64,000 bases of DNA. Origin: Pseudomonadota bacterium (GTDB lineage Bacteria; Desulfobacterota; Binatia; UBA1149). A program made the position numbers and the translations under genes. The notes below the pieces were generated by a model that did no database searches, had not been told where the DNA came from, and saw nothing but the letters and a program-made list of their open reading frames with translations. Shown here one piece after another: positions 16,519 through 28,971 of the stretch (its first letter is position 1; every line of letters begins with the position of its first letter). Location of the stretch: assembly GCA_014382245.1 (NCBI GenBank), contig JACNKC010000061.1, forward strand, positions 17,403 through 81,402, written 5' to 3'.

Positions 16519-17711
16519 ATGAAACGGGACAGTATACGAGCACTTACAGCCTCTCGAGGGCAGGACGATTCGGCCTTGAGGTCGGTGCTGGTGTCCTTGC
16601 CGGGATTCGACGTAGAGGTTTGCTCGAATTCTTACGAGCAGGTGCTCGCGCGCGGCGGTCTTGAAGACGTCCAGGCCGCATTTGTCTACCTCGACGGAAT
16701 CGAGGCCGAGGGGCTCAAGCTCGTCGGCCGGCTCATGGCCTCGCAGCCGGACCTCGCGGTGTTCGTCGTGTCGGAGAAACCCGGCACCGATCTCGTCGTA
16801 AGTTCTATAAGGGCCGGGGCGGCCGACGTGGTGGCCGCCGACGCGGGAACCGCTGACCTCCTCAAGCACATGGTGCGCCTGGTCGAGGCGCGCCGAAAAC
16901 TTCCGGGCGGAGGTTGCCACAAGCTGGTGACGGTGTTCTCGCCGAGGGGCGGTGTCGGCGCGACGACCCTGGCCGTAAATCTTGCGGTTTCGCTCAAGCA
17001 GCAGACCGGGGCCCGTATCGCGCTCGTGGACCTCGACCTGCAGAACGGCGAAGTGCCGGCGTTTCTTAATTTCAGGCACCCCTATTCGATCCTCGACCTC
17101 GTAGAAAACGTGGGCAACCTCGACCCCGTGTTCCTGCAGGGCACGCTTTACCAGCACTCAAGCGGGGTAGCCGTGCTGCCTGCGCCCCCGATGCTGGAGG
17201 ATTCCGAATCTCTTTCGGGTTCCGACGTCGCCGCGGTACTCAAGGCGCTCAAGGCCCAGTATGACTACGTGGTGGTTGATACGCCGCCGGTGCTCAACGA
17301 CGTCGTACTCCCCGCCATCGAGGCAGCGGAGCCCTTGTATCTCTTGACGGGAAACACCATCCCCGCCGTTCGGGCGCTGCAGAGGGTGTGCGGGACACTG
17401 AAGAGGGTGGGACTGACGCCCGACAATATGAAACTCCTGGTCGCCGGCGCAGCTGCGGCGGGCGAGGTGACCGACGATGACATCGCCGACGTGAGCAGGC
17501 TGCCGGTGAGCGGCTGCCTGCCCTCCGACCCGACCGTTGCCGGCAGTGCCCTGAGCCAGGGCAGATCGGTGTTCGCGGCCGATGAGGACAGCAAGCTGGC
17601 GGTCGCAATGAGCGCGATAGCGGCGCGACTGGCCGGCCCGGCTGCCGTTGTGAAGCCGCCACAGCGACGAGGACTGTTCTCCAGGTTCACGCCTGCAGGG
17701 GGTGCCAGCTA

Positions 17712-17712
<1 letters not shown>
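16519..17712 (+). CDS. cpaE: Pilus assembly ATPase CpaE/TadZ
   Basis: N-terminal receiver-like region; Walker-like [20 protein letters not shown]; MinD/ParA fold. Confidence 0.9.
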
Positions 17713-19252
<1,540 letters not shown>

Positions 19253-19271
<19 letters not shown>

Positions 19272-20218
19272 CTTTTGGGCTTTCGTTGTCGGTGGCCTTG
19301 ATGTCGGCTGGCATTATTGTGCGCTTGCGACGCGCGACCCAACGGGAGGCAGTGTTCGACAGGTTGCGGGCCGACCCGGTACTGTCGCTCAACGAAGACA
19401 GTCGTCGCAGCATCCTTCGCGACGCGCGGTTGAGCGAAGTGAGTTTTATCAACGAGCTGCTCGAACGAATATCGCTGGTGCGGGTGCTGGAACGCTGGCT
19501 GGTGCAGGCTCGATGGAAGGTGCGGGCCGACGACGTGCTCCTGCGCAGCGTGCTCCTGGGGCTAACCGGCGTGGTCTCGATGCAGTTGATGGTTGGCTCC
19601 ACGCTGCTTGGTGTCGGGGTGGGCACGGCCTTGGCCGGCTCGCCGGTGATGATACTGCTCATGCAGCGAAAACGCCGTTTTGCCGCTTTCGACAGGCAGC
19701 TCCCCGACGCGCTGACGATGATGAAGAACTCGCTTCAGGCGGGCTACACGTTGAACAAGGCGATGCAGGTGATCGCCGAGGAAATGGAAGCCCCGGTGGG
19801 CGAGGAGTTCCGCGACACGGTCGAGGAAATGCGCCTCGGGTTGCCCCTGGCCCAGGCCATGAACAACCTCCGTCGCAGGGTCGAGAACAACAACCTTGAT
19901 ATTTTTATTACCGCGGTGCTCATCCAGTTCGAGGTGGGCGGCAGCCTCACAGAGTTGCTCGAAAACGTGAGCGAGACGATACGAGAGCGTTTCCGGATGG
20001 AGGGCGAGGTAAAGTCGCTCACCGCCGAGGGGCGCATATCGGGCATCGTGGTCGGCGTGCTGCCCATCGCCCTGGTGGCCATCATCAGCTTGATGCAGCC
20101 CGACTACCTGGAGCCGTTGCTCGCTACCGAAACCGGTCACAAGCTGCTCGGGGTCGCGGCCGTGCTCGAGACCCTGGGTTTCTTAGCCATAAGGAAGGTC
20201 AGTCGTGTCAACTTCTGA
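19253..20218 (+). CDS. tadB: Inner membrane platform protein TadB
   Basis: T2SSF domain [37 protein letters not shown]; locus position. Confidence 0.9.
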
Positions 20219-20227
20219 GGGAAGCGC

Positions 20228-21169
20228 ATGACCCCGTTGTTGATATCCCTGGGCGCGTCGCTCGGCGGTGGCTTGTTTTTTTCCGGCGTGGTGCTGGCTC
20301 TACGCAGCAGGCGAGACATGCAACGCAGGCTCGCGGTGGCACTGCCGGCCGAAGGCGTCTCCGTGGTAGATGGCGAAGAGCAGCAGAGCTTCGTGTCGCG
20401 CTTGCTCTCGGACGTTGGTGCGTGGGCGACTGATACCTTCGGCGCCTCGGCAGACGCTGCTGCGACCACGAAAGAAAACAGTGACAGCGAGCAGTTGCTT
20501 TCTGCGGCGGGCTGGCGCGGTCCTCGAGCGCTGGCCCTCTACGCCGGCGCGAGAATGGGGCTGGCCCTGTCGCTGGCGTTCATAGCCGTTATGGGGGCGC
20601 TTGTAAGCGGTAGCGAGCTCAGCCAGGCCAGCCAGTACGGTGCCTGCGGCGGCTTGCTCGGCTACTTCATCCCGCGCTTCGTGGTCGGCTCCCGCGCGAA
20701 CAAGCGCAGGCTGTCCATCACCCGGACCTTGCCCGACGTGGTCGATATGTTCGTGCTCTGTGTTGAGGCGGGTCTGGGCCTGAACGCGGCAATGAAGCGA
20801 GTGGGGGACGAGCGCTCTTGCGATCCCGATGATGTCATGGGCCGTGAACTTTCGCTGATGAACTACCAGCTGGCCTCGGGGCGCACCCGCGAAGACGCCT
20901 TTCTTGAACTGGGCAGGCGCAACGACGCAGAGGACCTCAAGGCCTTTTCTTCTTTCATGGTCCAGAGCGACAAGCTGGGCACCAACATAGCCGACGCGCT
21001 GAGGGTTTTTGCCGGCGAGTCGCGATCGCGGCGCAAGCAGATGGCCCAGGAAGCCGCCAACAAGGCGGCGGTAAAACTCCTGTTTCCCCTGGTGCTGTTT
21101 ATCTTTCCAACGATGTTTCTCGTCATTCTCGGTCCGGCCATCATGAAACTCCAAGCCGCCATGCCCTAG
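20228..21169 (+). CDS. tadC: Inner membrane platform protein TadC
   Basis: T2SSF domain LPDVVDMFVLCVEAGLGLNAAMKRV; C-terminal LFPLVLFIFPTMFLVILGPA. Confidence 0.9.
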   Translation: MTPLLISLGASLGGGLFFSGVVLALRSRRDMQRRLAVALPAEGVSVVDGEEQQSFVSRLLSDVGAWATDTFGASADAAATTKENSDSEQLLSAAGWRGPRALALYAGARMGLALSLAFIAVMGALVSGSELSQASQYGACGGLLGYFIPRFVVGSRANKRRLSITRTLPDVVDMFVLCVEAGLGLNAAMKRVGDERSCDPDDVMGRELSLMNYQLASGRTREDAFLELGRRNDAEDLKAFSSFMVQSDKLGTNIADALRVFAGESRSRRKQMAQEAANKAAVKLLFPLVLFIFPTMFLVILGPAIMKLQAAMP

Positions 21170-21226
21170 GCTTAAACGTCCCGGGCGGGGGTTAACGAGA
21201 CAGCGGCGATGGTGTAAGTATCGCTC

Positions 21227-23230
21227 TTGCGACACGAAGGCACTTTCAAGCTCGAGACCGACTTCCGCCTGCAGGGCGATCAGCCAGCCGCCGTCCGCGA
21301 ACTCGTGGCGGGAATAGAGCAGGGTTCGGAGCACCAGGTGCTTCTGGGGGTCACCGGTTCGGGCAAGACCTTTACCATGGCCAACGTCATCGAGCGCCTG
21401 AACAGGCCCGCGCTCGTGCTCGCACCCAACAAGACCCTGGCCGCCCAGCTCTACAGCGAGTTCAAGCAACTCTTTCCCTCTAACGCGGTTCGCTACTTCG
21501 TATCGTACTACGATTACTACCAACCCGAGGCCTACGTACCGAGCACCGATACCTACATCGAGAAAGATTCGTCGATCAACGACGAGATAGACAAGATGCG
21601 CCATTCGGCCACCCGTGCGCTGCTCGAGCGCAGCGACGTTCTCATCGTCGCCTCGGTGTCGTGCATATACGGCCTCGGCACGCCCGAAGATTACTTCAAG
21701 ATGTTGCTGTTTCTCGAGGAAGGGCAGCGGGCCAATCGTGACGAGGTCATGCGCAAGCTGGTCGCCATTAACTACCAGCGCGATGACGCCGACTTTCACC
21801 GTGGCACCTTCAGGGTAAGGGGCGATCTCGTCGAAATATTTCCTGTCTACGAAGACGCCCGCGCCCTGCGCGTAGAGTTCTTTGACGACGAAGTGGAATC
21901 CATAAAGGAGATCGACCCGCTGCGAGGCACGGTCAACCGTAAGCTGGAACGGTTGGTGCTCTACCCCGCCAGTCATTACGTGACCACCGCTGAAAACATG
22001 AAGGTCGCCATCGAACGCATCCGCAACGAGCTGGGCCTGCGCGGCACCGAACTGCGCGCCGAGGACAAGGCGCTGGAGGCCCAGCGGCTGGAGCAGCGGA
22101 CACTCTACGACATCGAAATGCTCGAGGAGATGGGCGTCTGCACCGGTATTGAGAACTACTCGAGGCACCTGGCCGGCCGGGGTGCCGGGGAGACGCCGGC
22201 CACGCTGTTGCACTATTTTCCCGATGATTTCGTGGCCTTTCTCGACGAGAGTCACATCAGTGTTTCACAGGTAGGCGGCATGTACCGTGCCGACAGGTCG
22301 CGTAAAAACACCCTGGTTGATTTCGGTTTCAGGTTGCCGTCGGCGCTGGACAACCGGCCGCTTACCTTCGAAGAATTCGGCGATGTGATGGGCCCGATAG
22401 TCTACGTGTCGGCCACGCCCGGTGACTACGAACTCGAGAAGTCGGCTGGTGTCGTGGTCGAACAGCTCGTTCGTCCTACCGGGCTGGTGGACCCCGAGGT
22501 CGAGGTGAGGGGAGCCGGCAACCAGGTAGACGACCTGCTCGACGAAGTTCGCTTGCGCGTCGAACTTGACCAGAGGGTGCTCGTCACGACCCTGACCAAG
22601 AAGATGGCCGAGGACCTGAGCGAGTACTACGACGAGCTCGGCATCAAGGTGCGCTACCTTCACTCGGACGTGGTCACCCTGGAGAGGGTGGAGATCCTGC
22701 GTGACCTGAGGCGTGGAGTGTTCGACGTGCTGGTGGGAATCAACCTGCTCAGGGAGGGGCTGGATCTACCCGAGGTATCGCTGGTGGCGATACTCGACGC
22801 TGACAAGGAAGGGTTTCTCCGCTCTGCGAGGTCTCTGATACAGACCATGGGCAGGGCCGCGCGCCATATAGACGGCAAGGTCATCATGTACGCCGACAGG
22901 ATAACCGGCGCCATGGAGCAGGCCATGGACGAGACCGCCCGTCGCCGCGAGATGCAGGAGGCATACAACGCGGAGCACGGTATCCAGGCCCGGGGCATCA
23001 CGCGGGGCGTGGACGATCCGATGGTGCGCATGGCCGAGGCCGACTACGGCCCGATCCCCGAGGTAGCCGAGGCCCCGGCTGATTATGGCGACGGCGGGAT
23101 TCGCGCAGAGATCGAAACCCTCAGGCGACGCATGAAAGAAGCGGCCGCCGGAATGGATTTCGAAAAGGCAGCCGAGCTCAGGGACAAGGCCAACCGCCTC
23201 GAGCAGCAGGAGCTCGGGTTCGGTGGCTGA
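21227..23230 (+). CDS. uvrB: Excinuclease ABC subunit B
   Basis: [70 protein letters not shown]-type helicase core. Confidence 0.98.
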   Translation: MRHEGTFKLETDFRLQGDQPAAVRELVAGIEQGSEHQVLLGVTGSGKTFTMANVIERLNRPALVLAPNKTLAAQLYSEFKQLFPSNAVRYFVSYYDYYQPEAYVPSTDTYIEKDSSINDEIDKMRHSATRALLERSDVLIVASVSCIYGLGTPEDYFKMLLFLEEGQRANRDEVMRKLVAINYQRDDADFHRGTFRVRGDLVEIFPVYEDARALRVEFFDDEVESIKEIDPLRGTVNRKLERLVLYPASHYVTTAENMKVAIERIRNELGLRGTELRAEDKALEAQRLEQRTLYDIEMLEEMGVCTGIENYSRHLAGRGAGETPATLLHYFPDDFVAFLDESHISVSQVGGMYRADRSRKNTLVDFGFRLPSALDNRPLTFEEFGDVMGPIVYVSATPGDYELEKSAGVVVEQLVRPTGLVDPEVEVRGAGNQVDDLLDEVRLRVELDQRVLVTTLTKKMAEDLSEYYDELGIKVRYLHSDVVTLERVEILRDLRRGVFDVLVGINLLREGLDLPEVSLVAILDADKEGFLRSARSLIQTMGRAARHIDGKVIMYADRITGAMEQAMDETARRREMQEAYNAEHGIQARGITRGVDDPMVRMAEADYGPIPEVAEAPADYGDGGIRAEIETLRRRMKEAAAGMDFEKAAELRDKANRLEQQELGFGG

Positions 23231-25112
23231 CGGACCCTCCGCCGAGGACAAAAAAGTCCCTGGCACTCGGGAGAGGCTGGTGGCAAAGGTAGCCACGCTT
23301 GCCACTGGCCCGGGCGTCTACCTGTTCAAGGACAGCAAGGGCAAGGTGCTGTACGTCGGCAAGGCGCGCAGTCTTCGCCAACGCCTGCGCAGCTACCTCG
23401 CCGAGGGGGGCGACGGGCGTTACCAGTTGCGGTTCCTGATGCAGAAGGTCGCCGACCTCGAGACCCTCGTGACCGAGGGCGAAGCCGAGGCCCTGATGCT
23501 GGAGGCCAACCTCATCCAGCAGTACAAGCCACGGTACAACATACGCCTGAAGGACGACAAGAGTTACCTGTCGGTCAAGGTCACGAGCAAGGACGAGTGG
23601 CCGCGGCTGTTTCCGACACGGCGTATCCAGCGCGATGGTAGTACCTACCTCGGTCCTTATCCGTCGGCGTCGGGCGTACACGAAACCCTGGCTACCATAC
23701 GCAGGGTGTTTCCGCTGCGTACCTGCTCGGACACAGTGTTTCGTAATCGTTCCCGTCCCTGCCTCGAGTACCAGATCAAGCGTTGCCTGGCCCCCTGTGT
23801 TTACGAGGTAGACAAGGAGGCCTACGCGCTTCATCTCGACGGGGCGGTGAAGCTTCTTGAGGGAAAGACCGACGGCCTGTTGCGCGATATCGAGCGGCGC
23901 ATGGCCAAGGCCGCTGCCGCCGAGGAGTATGAAGACGCGGCGAGGCTGCGCGACCGGGCCGCCGCGATCAAGACCGTGGCCGACAAGCAGAAGGTGGTGG
24001 TGCACGGCGGCGGCGATCGCGACGTTTTTGGCCTGGCGCGGGAAGGCGGATTCGTCCAGGCCCAGGTGTTGCTGGTGAGGTCGGGACGGCTGTCGGCCCA
24101 CCTGTCTTACCAGTTTGATGATCACTATTTTCCCGACGAGGAAGTCCTCGATTCACTGCTCGGACGCTTCTACGAGGGTGACCGTTATGTTCCCACGGAG
24201 GTGTTGCTACCCGTGGATGTCGAGGGGCGCGAGACCTTGGCCAGCGTTCTTTCGTCACGCCTGGGCAGGAAGGTGTCGGTGCTGGTACCGTTGCGGGGCG
24301 AAAAAAAACGACTCGTAGAGATGGCCGTGCGCAACGCGGTGCACGCGCTTTCTGAACGCAGCGACGAGTCCCTGCGCCGCGAGAAGATGCTCAAGGAACT
24401 GCGCGACAGGCTGGGGCTGTCGAGTATTCCCAAGCGCGTGGAGTGTTTTGATATCTCGCACGTCTCGGGCGAAGACGTTGTTGCTTCCATGGTGGCTTTT
24501 GACGAAGGCCTGCCCGACAGGTCGGGCTATCGTCACTACCGGCTCAAGGAAGTGCAGCGCAACGATGACTACGCGGCCATGAAAGAGGTGCTGCGTCGGC
24601 GCCTGGTGCGCGGGGTCAGCGAGGGTGGCCTGCCCGACCTCCTGCTGGTCGACGGCGGCAGGGGGCAGCTGTCGATGGCGGTGGAGGTGTTGCGCGAGCT
24701 CGGGGTGGAGGGGGTCGAGCTGGCCTCATTGGCCAAGGACAAGGTTACGGGTGACGCTCGCTCAGAAGAAATCCAGCACAGTGAGGAGCGCGTGTTCCGG
24801 CCAGGGCGCTCCAACCCGATAAAGCTCAGGCGCAACTCCAACGCCTTGTTCCTGCTGCAGCGCTTGCGCGACGAAGCTCACCGCTTTGCGATCACCTACC
24901 ACCGCAAGCTTCGTTCTAAGCGCCGCTTGCGATCCGAACTCGACGACATCGCCGGCGTTGGCCCGTCGAGGCGAAAGGCGCTGCTGAGGCATTTCGGTAG
25001 CGTAAAGCGCGTGCGCGAGGCCGACGTAGAAGAGATCGCCTCGCTGGCCGGTTTTGGCGACGAGTTGGCGGCCCTGATCAAGGCGGCCTTGCAGGCTGGC
25101 CCCTCGCGCTGA
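23223..25112 (+). CDS. uvrC: Excinuclease ABC subunit C
   Basis: [30 protein letters not shown] (GIY-YIG), UVR motif, HhH C-terminus. Confidence 0.97.
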   Translation: MADGPSAEDKKVPGTRERLVAKVATLATGPGVYLFKDSKGKVLYVGKARSLRQRLRSYLAEGGDGRYQLRFLMQKVADLETLVTEGEAEALMLEANLIQQYKPRYNIRLKDDKSYLSVKVTSKDEWPRLFPTRRIQRDGSTYLGPYPSASGVHETLATIRRVFPLRTCSDTVFRNRSRPCLEYQIKRCLAPCVYEVDKEAYALHLDGAVKLLEGKTDGLLRDIERRMAKAAAAEEYEDAARLRDRAAAIKTVADKQKVVVHGGGDRDVFGLAREGGFVQAQVLLVRSGRLSAHLSYQFDDHYFPDEEVLDSLLGRFYEGDRYVPTEVLLPVDVEGRETLASVLSSRLGRKVSVLVPLRGEKKRLVEMAVRNAVHALSERSDESLRREKMLKELRDRLGLSSIPKRVECFDISHVSGEDVVASMVAFDEGLPDRSGYRHYRLKEVQRNDDYAAMKEVLRRRLVRGVSEGGLPDLLLVDGGRGQLSMAVEVLRELGVEGVELASLAKDKVTGDARSEEIQHSEERVFRPGRSNPIKLRRNSNALFLLQRLRDEAHRFAITYHRKLRSKRRLRSELDDIAGVGPSRRKALLRHFGSVKRVREADVEEIASLAGFGDELAALIKAALQAGPSR

Positions 25113-25222
25113 GACCGCTAGCCGACCTGGCAGGCCGTCATAACAACCCCGGCATTACCGGCCGGGTATAGCTTTGCCTTCAGCCCTTGAAAGCCGGCCG
25201 CCGCTCGCGCTAATGGATAACA

Positions 25223-27694
25223 GTGGCGGTATACCTGGCGGCGTTGGCGTCTTTTTCGGCGGCGTGGTGCTGCGCCGCGGGGCTGCCGGTACTGCCCGGG
25301 CAATGGTTTGAACGCCTTCTGCCCGCGCTGCTTTGCGCCGCGTGGGCAGGCTGCTCGGTGGCGAGGGGCCTGCTCAATAAAAGATCCCTGCTCGCGGTCG
25401 TGTTGCTGGCTCTGTTGGTGGGCTGGAGAGCGTTGCCACCGGCGGAACCCCCGCCCGATGGTCACGTCACCGGTTTGCTCAAGGGAAGATCCCGCAGCAG
25501 CGGGGCGTTGGCGTTCGAGGCCGACGTGGTTTCGGTCAAGGGCAGCGCTTCGGGTGGAAGCCGGCTGCTGCTGGACGCCGTAGAGACCGCTGACGGCGAA
25601 CAGCTGGACGGTCGCGTGGTGCTCTACCTGCGCCACGGCGGTGAGGGTTCGCTGGCTGGAAGGCGCATCGCCTTGTCATCCACCCTCAGGAGGATAAGCG
25701 ACTTCGGCAACCCGGGGGAGAGCAGCTGGCGCGACTGGAACGGCAGGCGGGGCGTTTTTGTAAGCGCCTGGTCCTGGAGCGCCGAGGGCCTGGTGGACCT
25801 GGGTCCGGCGCCTGGTTTCGATGCTGCTCTCTCGCGCGCGCGGGCCGAGCTGGCCGCCGACATCAGGCGCGGGCGCGGGCCCGGCGCGGGCCTGGTCGCG
25901 GCGCTGCTCACCGGTCATCGCGATGGAATAGGCCCGGACGACCTCGCGGCTATCCGCGACTCGGGACTGGGCCACCTGCTGGCCATCTCGGGATTGCACA
26001 TAGGCCTGGTCGCCGGCGCGGTGTACGCGCTGCTGCACGGGCTGTTGCTGGCACTGCCGCGCTTGCCGGTGCTGTATGATGTAAGGCGTCCGGCGTTGCT
26101 CGCGGCTCTGGCCACGGCGGTTGCTTACGGACTCATGGCCGGCGGGCGGGTGCCGGTGCTGCGGGCGTTGATAATGCTCGCGCTGCCGTCGCTGCTGTTA
26201 TGGGCGGGGCGGCGGACCGCGGCCGGTCACGGCCTGGCGCTGGCTTGCGTGTCGCTGCTCTTGTGGCGCGGCGGAATGGCGGCCGAGGCTGGTTTTCAGC
26301 TCTCGTTCGCAGCCGTCTGCGGGTTGTTGCTGCTGGGCTCGGCGCGCGGGCAGCCCGAAGGGCATTCGCGCGGCTGGACCCACCGGGCTGTCGACTACCT
26401 GGCTGTCTGCCTCGTTGCCTGGTACTGCACTGCGCCGCTGGCCGCGCAGCACTTCGGGCGGCTCAGCCTGGTGGCGCCCTTGGTCAACCTGCCGGCCCTG
26501 CCGCTGGTTGCCGTTACGGTGACATTGGCGCTGGCATCGGCGCTTTGTTGGTTCTTACTGCCGCTGTTGTTTTCCCCGCTGCTGGGCCTGGCCGTATTTT
26601 CTGCCGAGCTGTTACTCGGTCTCGCCCGCCTGGGCGCGGGCATTCCCGGAGCGGGGCTGAACGTCGTGGCGCCGGGCTGGCCACTGCTGATGCTGCTACT
26701 GGCAGGTCCACCATTACTGCTGTTCTCGAAACGCCGTCGACTGACGGCCGCTCTCTTGCTGGTCGCAACCACTGCGTGCCTGTCGCTGGCCTGGCAGCAG
26801 CGCTGGACGCAGGACAGCCTCGAAATCGTATTTGCCTCGGTGGGGCAGGGAGACTCCACGCTGCTCAGGCTTCCCGGCGGCAGGGTGTTGCTCGTGGACG
26901 GTGGCCCGCCCGGCCGTGGAAGCCTGGTGCTTAGCCCGCTGCTCAGGCGGATGCAGATAGGACGCGTAGACACGATGCTGGCCACGCACGTGCAGAGCGA
27001 CCACTGGGGAGGTTTCGATGATCTGCTCGAGCGTATCGAGCTGGGCCGTTTCGTGTGGCCCGGGGGCCGCTGCGAGAGTTCTTCCTTCGGCCGTTTCCTC
27101 GAGCGCCTGGGTCGAGCGGGCGTCCCCGTGGTCGCAATGCATGGCAAGGGGCGTTTCTCGTTCCCAGGTCGGGAGGGTGCAGGTCGCCTGCGCCTGCGGA
27201 TTCTCAATCCTCCCGACGGCAGCGGCGAGTGCGCGTCCAATGACCGTTCGCTGGTGCTGCTGCTGGCCTGGAGGGGGCGCCGCGTCTTGCTCACCGGCGA
27301 CATTGAATCCAGGGCCGAAAGCCGCTTGCTGCAAGGCCTGCAGAGAGGTCGCCGCCTGGACGTGATCAAGGTGCCCCACCACGGCAGCTCGAGCTCTTCG
27401 ACGGCCGGCCTGGTCAACAGGGCCTGCCCGGCACTGGCGGTGGCATCGGCAGGGCGCGACAATCGTTGGGGCTTTCCGCGCCCCGAGGTCGTGGCGCGCT
27501 GGCAGTTCGCGGGCTGTAGCTTCCTGTCAACATCGCAAGAGGGTGCCGTCCGCGTGCTGCTTGAGCGCAAGCCGGGCAGGCGGCGCGCGGCGATGACTGT
27601 TTATAACGGCAAAGGGCGCGTTGACTATTCGGGGGGTCGACCCGATAAAGGGCCGCGCCGGGCCGGACACGACGGGCCTCGAGGGCGTCGATGA
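25223..27694 (+). CDS. comEC: ComEC/Rec2 DNA-uptake protein
   Basis: LLTGHRDGIGPDDLAAIRDSGLGHLLAISGLHIGLVAG; C-terminal metallo-beta-lactamase-like domain (KVPHHGSSSSS). Confidence 0.93.
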   Translation: MAVYLAALASFSAAWCCAAGLPVLPGQWFERLLPALLCAAWAGCSVARGLLNKRSLLAVVLLALLVGWRALPPAEPPPDGHVTGLLKGRSRSSGALAFEADVVSVKGSASGGSRLLLDAVETADGEQLDGRVVLYLRHGGEGSLAGRRIALSSTLRRISDFGNPGESSWRDWNGRRGVFVSAWSWSAEGLVDLGPAPGFDAALSRARAELAADIRRGRGPGAGLVAALLTGHRDGIGPDDLAAIRDSGLGHLLAISGLHIGLVAGAVYALLHGLLLALPRLPVLYDVRRPALLAALATAVAYGLMAGGRVPVLRALIMLALPSLLLWAGRRTAAGHGLALACVSLLLWRGGMAAEAGFQLSFAAVCGLLLLGSARGQPEGHSRGWTHRAVDYLAVCLVAWYCTAPLAAQHFGRLSLVAPLVNLPALPLVAVTVTLALASALCWFLLPLLFSPLLGLAVFSAELLLGLARLGAGIPGAGLNVVAPGWPLLMLLLAGPPLLLFSKRRRLTAALLLVATTACLSLAWQQRWTQDSLEIVFASVGQGDSTLLRLPGGRVLLVDGGPPGRGSLVLSPLLRRMQIGRVDTMLATHVQSDHWGGFDDLLERIELGRFVWPGGRCESSSFGRFLERLGRAGVPVVAMHGKGRFSFPGREGAGRLRLRILNPPDGSGECASNDRSLVLLLAWRGRRVLLTGDIESRAESRLLQGLQRGRRLDVIKVPHHGSSSSSTAGLVNRACPALAVASAGRDNRWGFPRPEVVARWQFAGCSFLSTSQEGAVRVLLERKPGRRRAAMTVYNGKGRVDYSGGRPDKGPRRAGHDGPRGRR

Positions 27695-28971
27695 AACTGG
27701 CAGCAGTCAAGGGATTTCGCGACATTCAGGCTGGCGAAGTGCTGGCGCGACGAGCTGTGCGCGAAGCAAGCTGCGAGGTCCTCGAAAACTACGGCTTCGA
27801 GGAACTGGAACTACCACTGCTCGAAAAGGTCGAGCTCTTCAAGCGGACCGTGGGTGGCACTTCCGATATCGTCGAGAAAGAAATGTATACCTTCGAGGAT
27901 CGAGACGGCTCCACGCTGGCGCTGCGACCCGAGGGGACCGCGTCGCTGGTGCGGGCCTACCTGGCCGCCGGCTTGGCTCGCTCGCAGCCCGAGGGGCGGT
28001 TCTACTACCAGGGGCCCATGTTCAGGAGGGAACGCCCTCAGAAGGGGCGCTTTCGTCAGTTCAGCCAGATAGGAGCCGAGATGCTTGGCCGCAGCGACCC
28101 GGCTTCCGACGCCGAGGCAGTGACGCTCGTGGCCGATATCTGCGAAGCCGTTGGCTTGAGGGAGTACCGTGTCGAGCTCAACAGCCTGGGCGACGAGGCT
28201 TGCCGTCCCGCTTACAGGAATGCACTCGCGGCCTGGGGCGAGGAGCGAATAGATTCGCTGTGCGACGACTGTCGCTCGCGCCTGCAACGTAATCCGCTGC
28301 GCCTGCTCGACTGCAAGGTCGAGGCTTGCAGGGAGGCGATGCGGGGAGCACCGATGATGGTAGACTCGCTGTGCGACGACTGTGAGAGCCACCACGGCAG
28401 GGTCAAGGAGCTCCTCACCGAGTCGGGGGTAGAGGTTATCGCCAATCCGCGCATGGTACGGGGCCTGGACTACTATTGTCGCACCGCGTTCGAAGTGACG
28501 GCAGCCGGCCTCGGTTCGCAGGACGCCGTGGGCGGGGGTGGGCGCTACGATGGCCTGGCCGCTTTGCTGGGCGGGCCCGATATCGCCGGTGTCGGCTTCG
28601 CTTTCGGGCTGGAGCGCATGGTGCTGGCAGCGGCAGGCCAGGAACCCGGCGCGCCGCCTGTCGATATAGTGCTGGCCCCGCTCGAAGAGCGTGCGCTGGG
28701 CGTGGTGCTGGGCCTGGCCCGACGCCTGAGGAGGGTCGGCAAGCGCGTGGAAGTCGAGAGCCCTTCGCGCAGTCTCAAGGCCCAGATGAAGCGGGCCGAC
28801 CGTTCGGGGGCAGCCTGCGTGCTGCTGGTCGGCGAGGCTGAACTGGAAGCCGGCAAGGCTACGCTGCGAGACATGGTTAACAAGGCCGATCACGCGCAGC
28901 TTATCGAGCTCGATGGCGACGCGGAGCAAGTGATCAAGGGCATAGGGGAGGCAGTAGAAGGTGGAGCGTAG
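27691..28971 (+). CDS. hisS: Histidyl-tRNA synthetase
   Basis: VKGFRDI, LRPEGTASLVRAYL, YYQGPMFRRERPQKGRFRQFSQIGAE, VRGLDYY. Confidence 0.97.
   Translation: MKLAAVKGFRDIQAGEVLARRAVREASCEVLENYGFEELELPLLEKVELFKRTVGGTSDIVEKEMYTFEDRDGSTLALRPEGTASLVRAYLAAGLARSQPEGRFYYQGPMFRRERPQKGRFRQFSQIGAEMLGRSDPASDAEAVTLVADICEAVGLREYRVELNSLGDEACRPAYRNALAAWGEERIDSLCDDCRSRLQRNPLRLLDCKVEACREAMRGAPMMVDSLCDDCESHHGRVKELLTESGVEVIANPRMVRGLDYYCRTAFEVTAAGLGSQDAVGGGGRYDGLAALLGGPDIAGVGFAFGLERMVLAAAGQEPGAPPVDIVLAPLEERALGVVLGLARRLRRVGKRVEVESPSRSLKAQMKRADRSGAACVLLVGEAELEAGKATLRDMVNKADHAQLIELDGDAEQVIKGIGEAVEGGA

Noticed and set aside
15502-17157. Long minus-strand ORF opposite cpaC/cpaE (551 aa)
   Set aside because: Shadow ORF typical of high-GC DNA; the plus strand encodes clear secretin/ATPase motifs and the minus translation has no recognisable domain
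20300-22255. Long minus-strand ORF (651 aa) opposite tadC/uvrB
   Set aside because: Antisense to UvrB and TadC coding sequence; His/Arg-rich composition of a mirror frame
25223-27694. ComEC metal motif THVQSDH instead of HxDxDH
   Set aside because: As I recall this variation is common among ComEC proteins; not unusual enough to report
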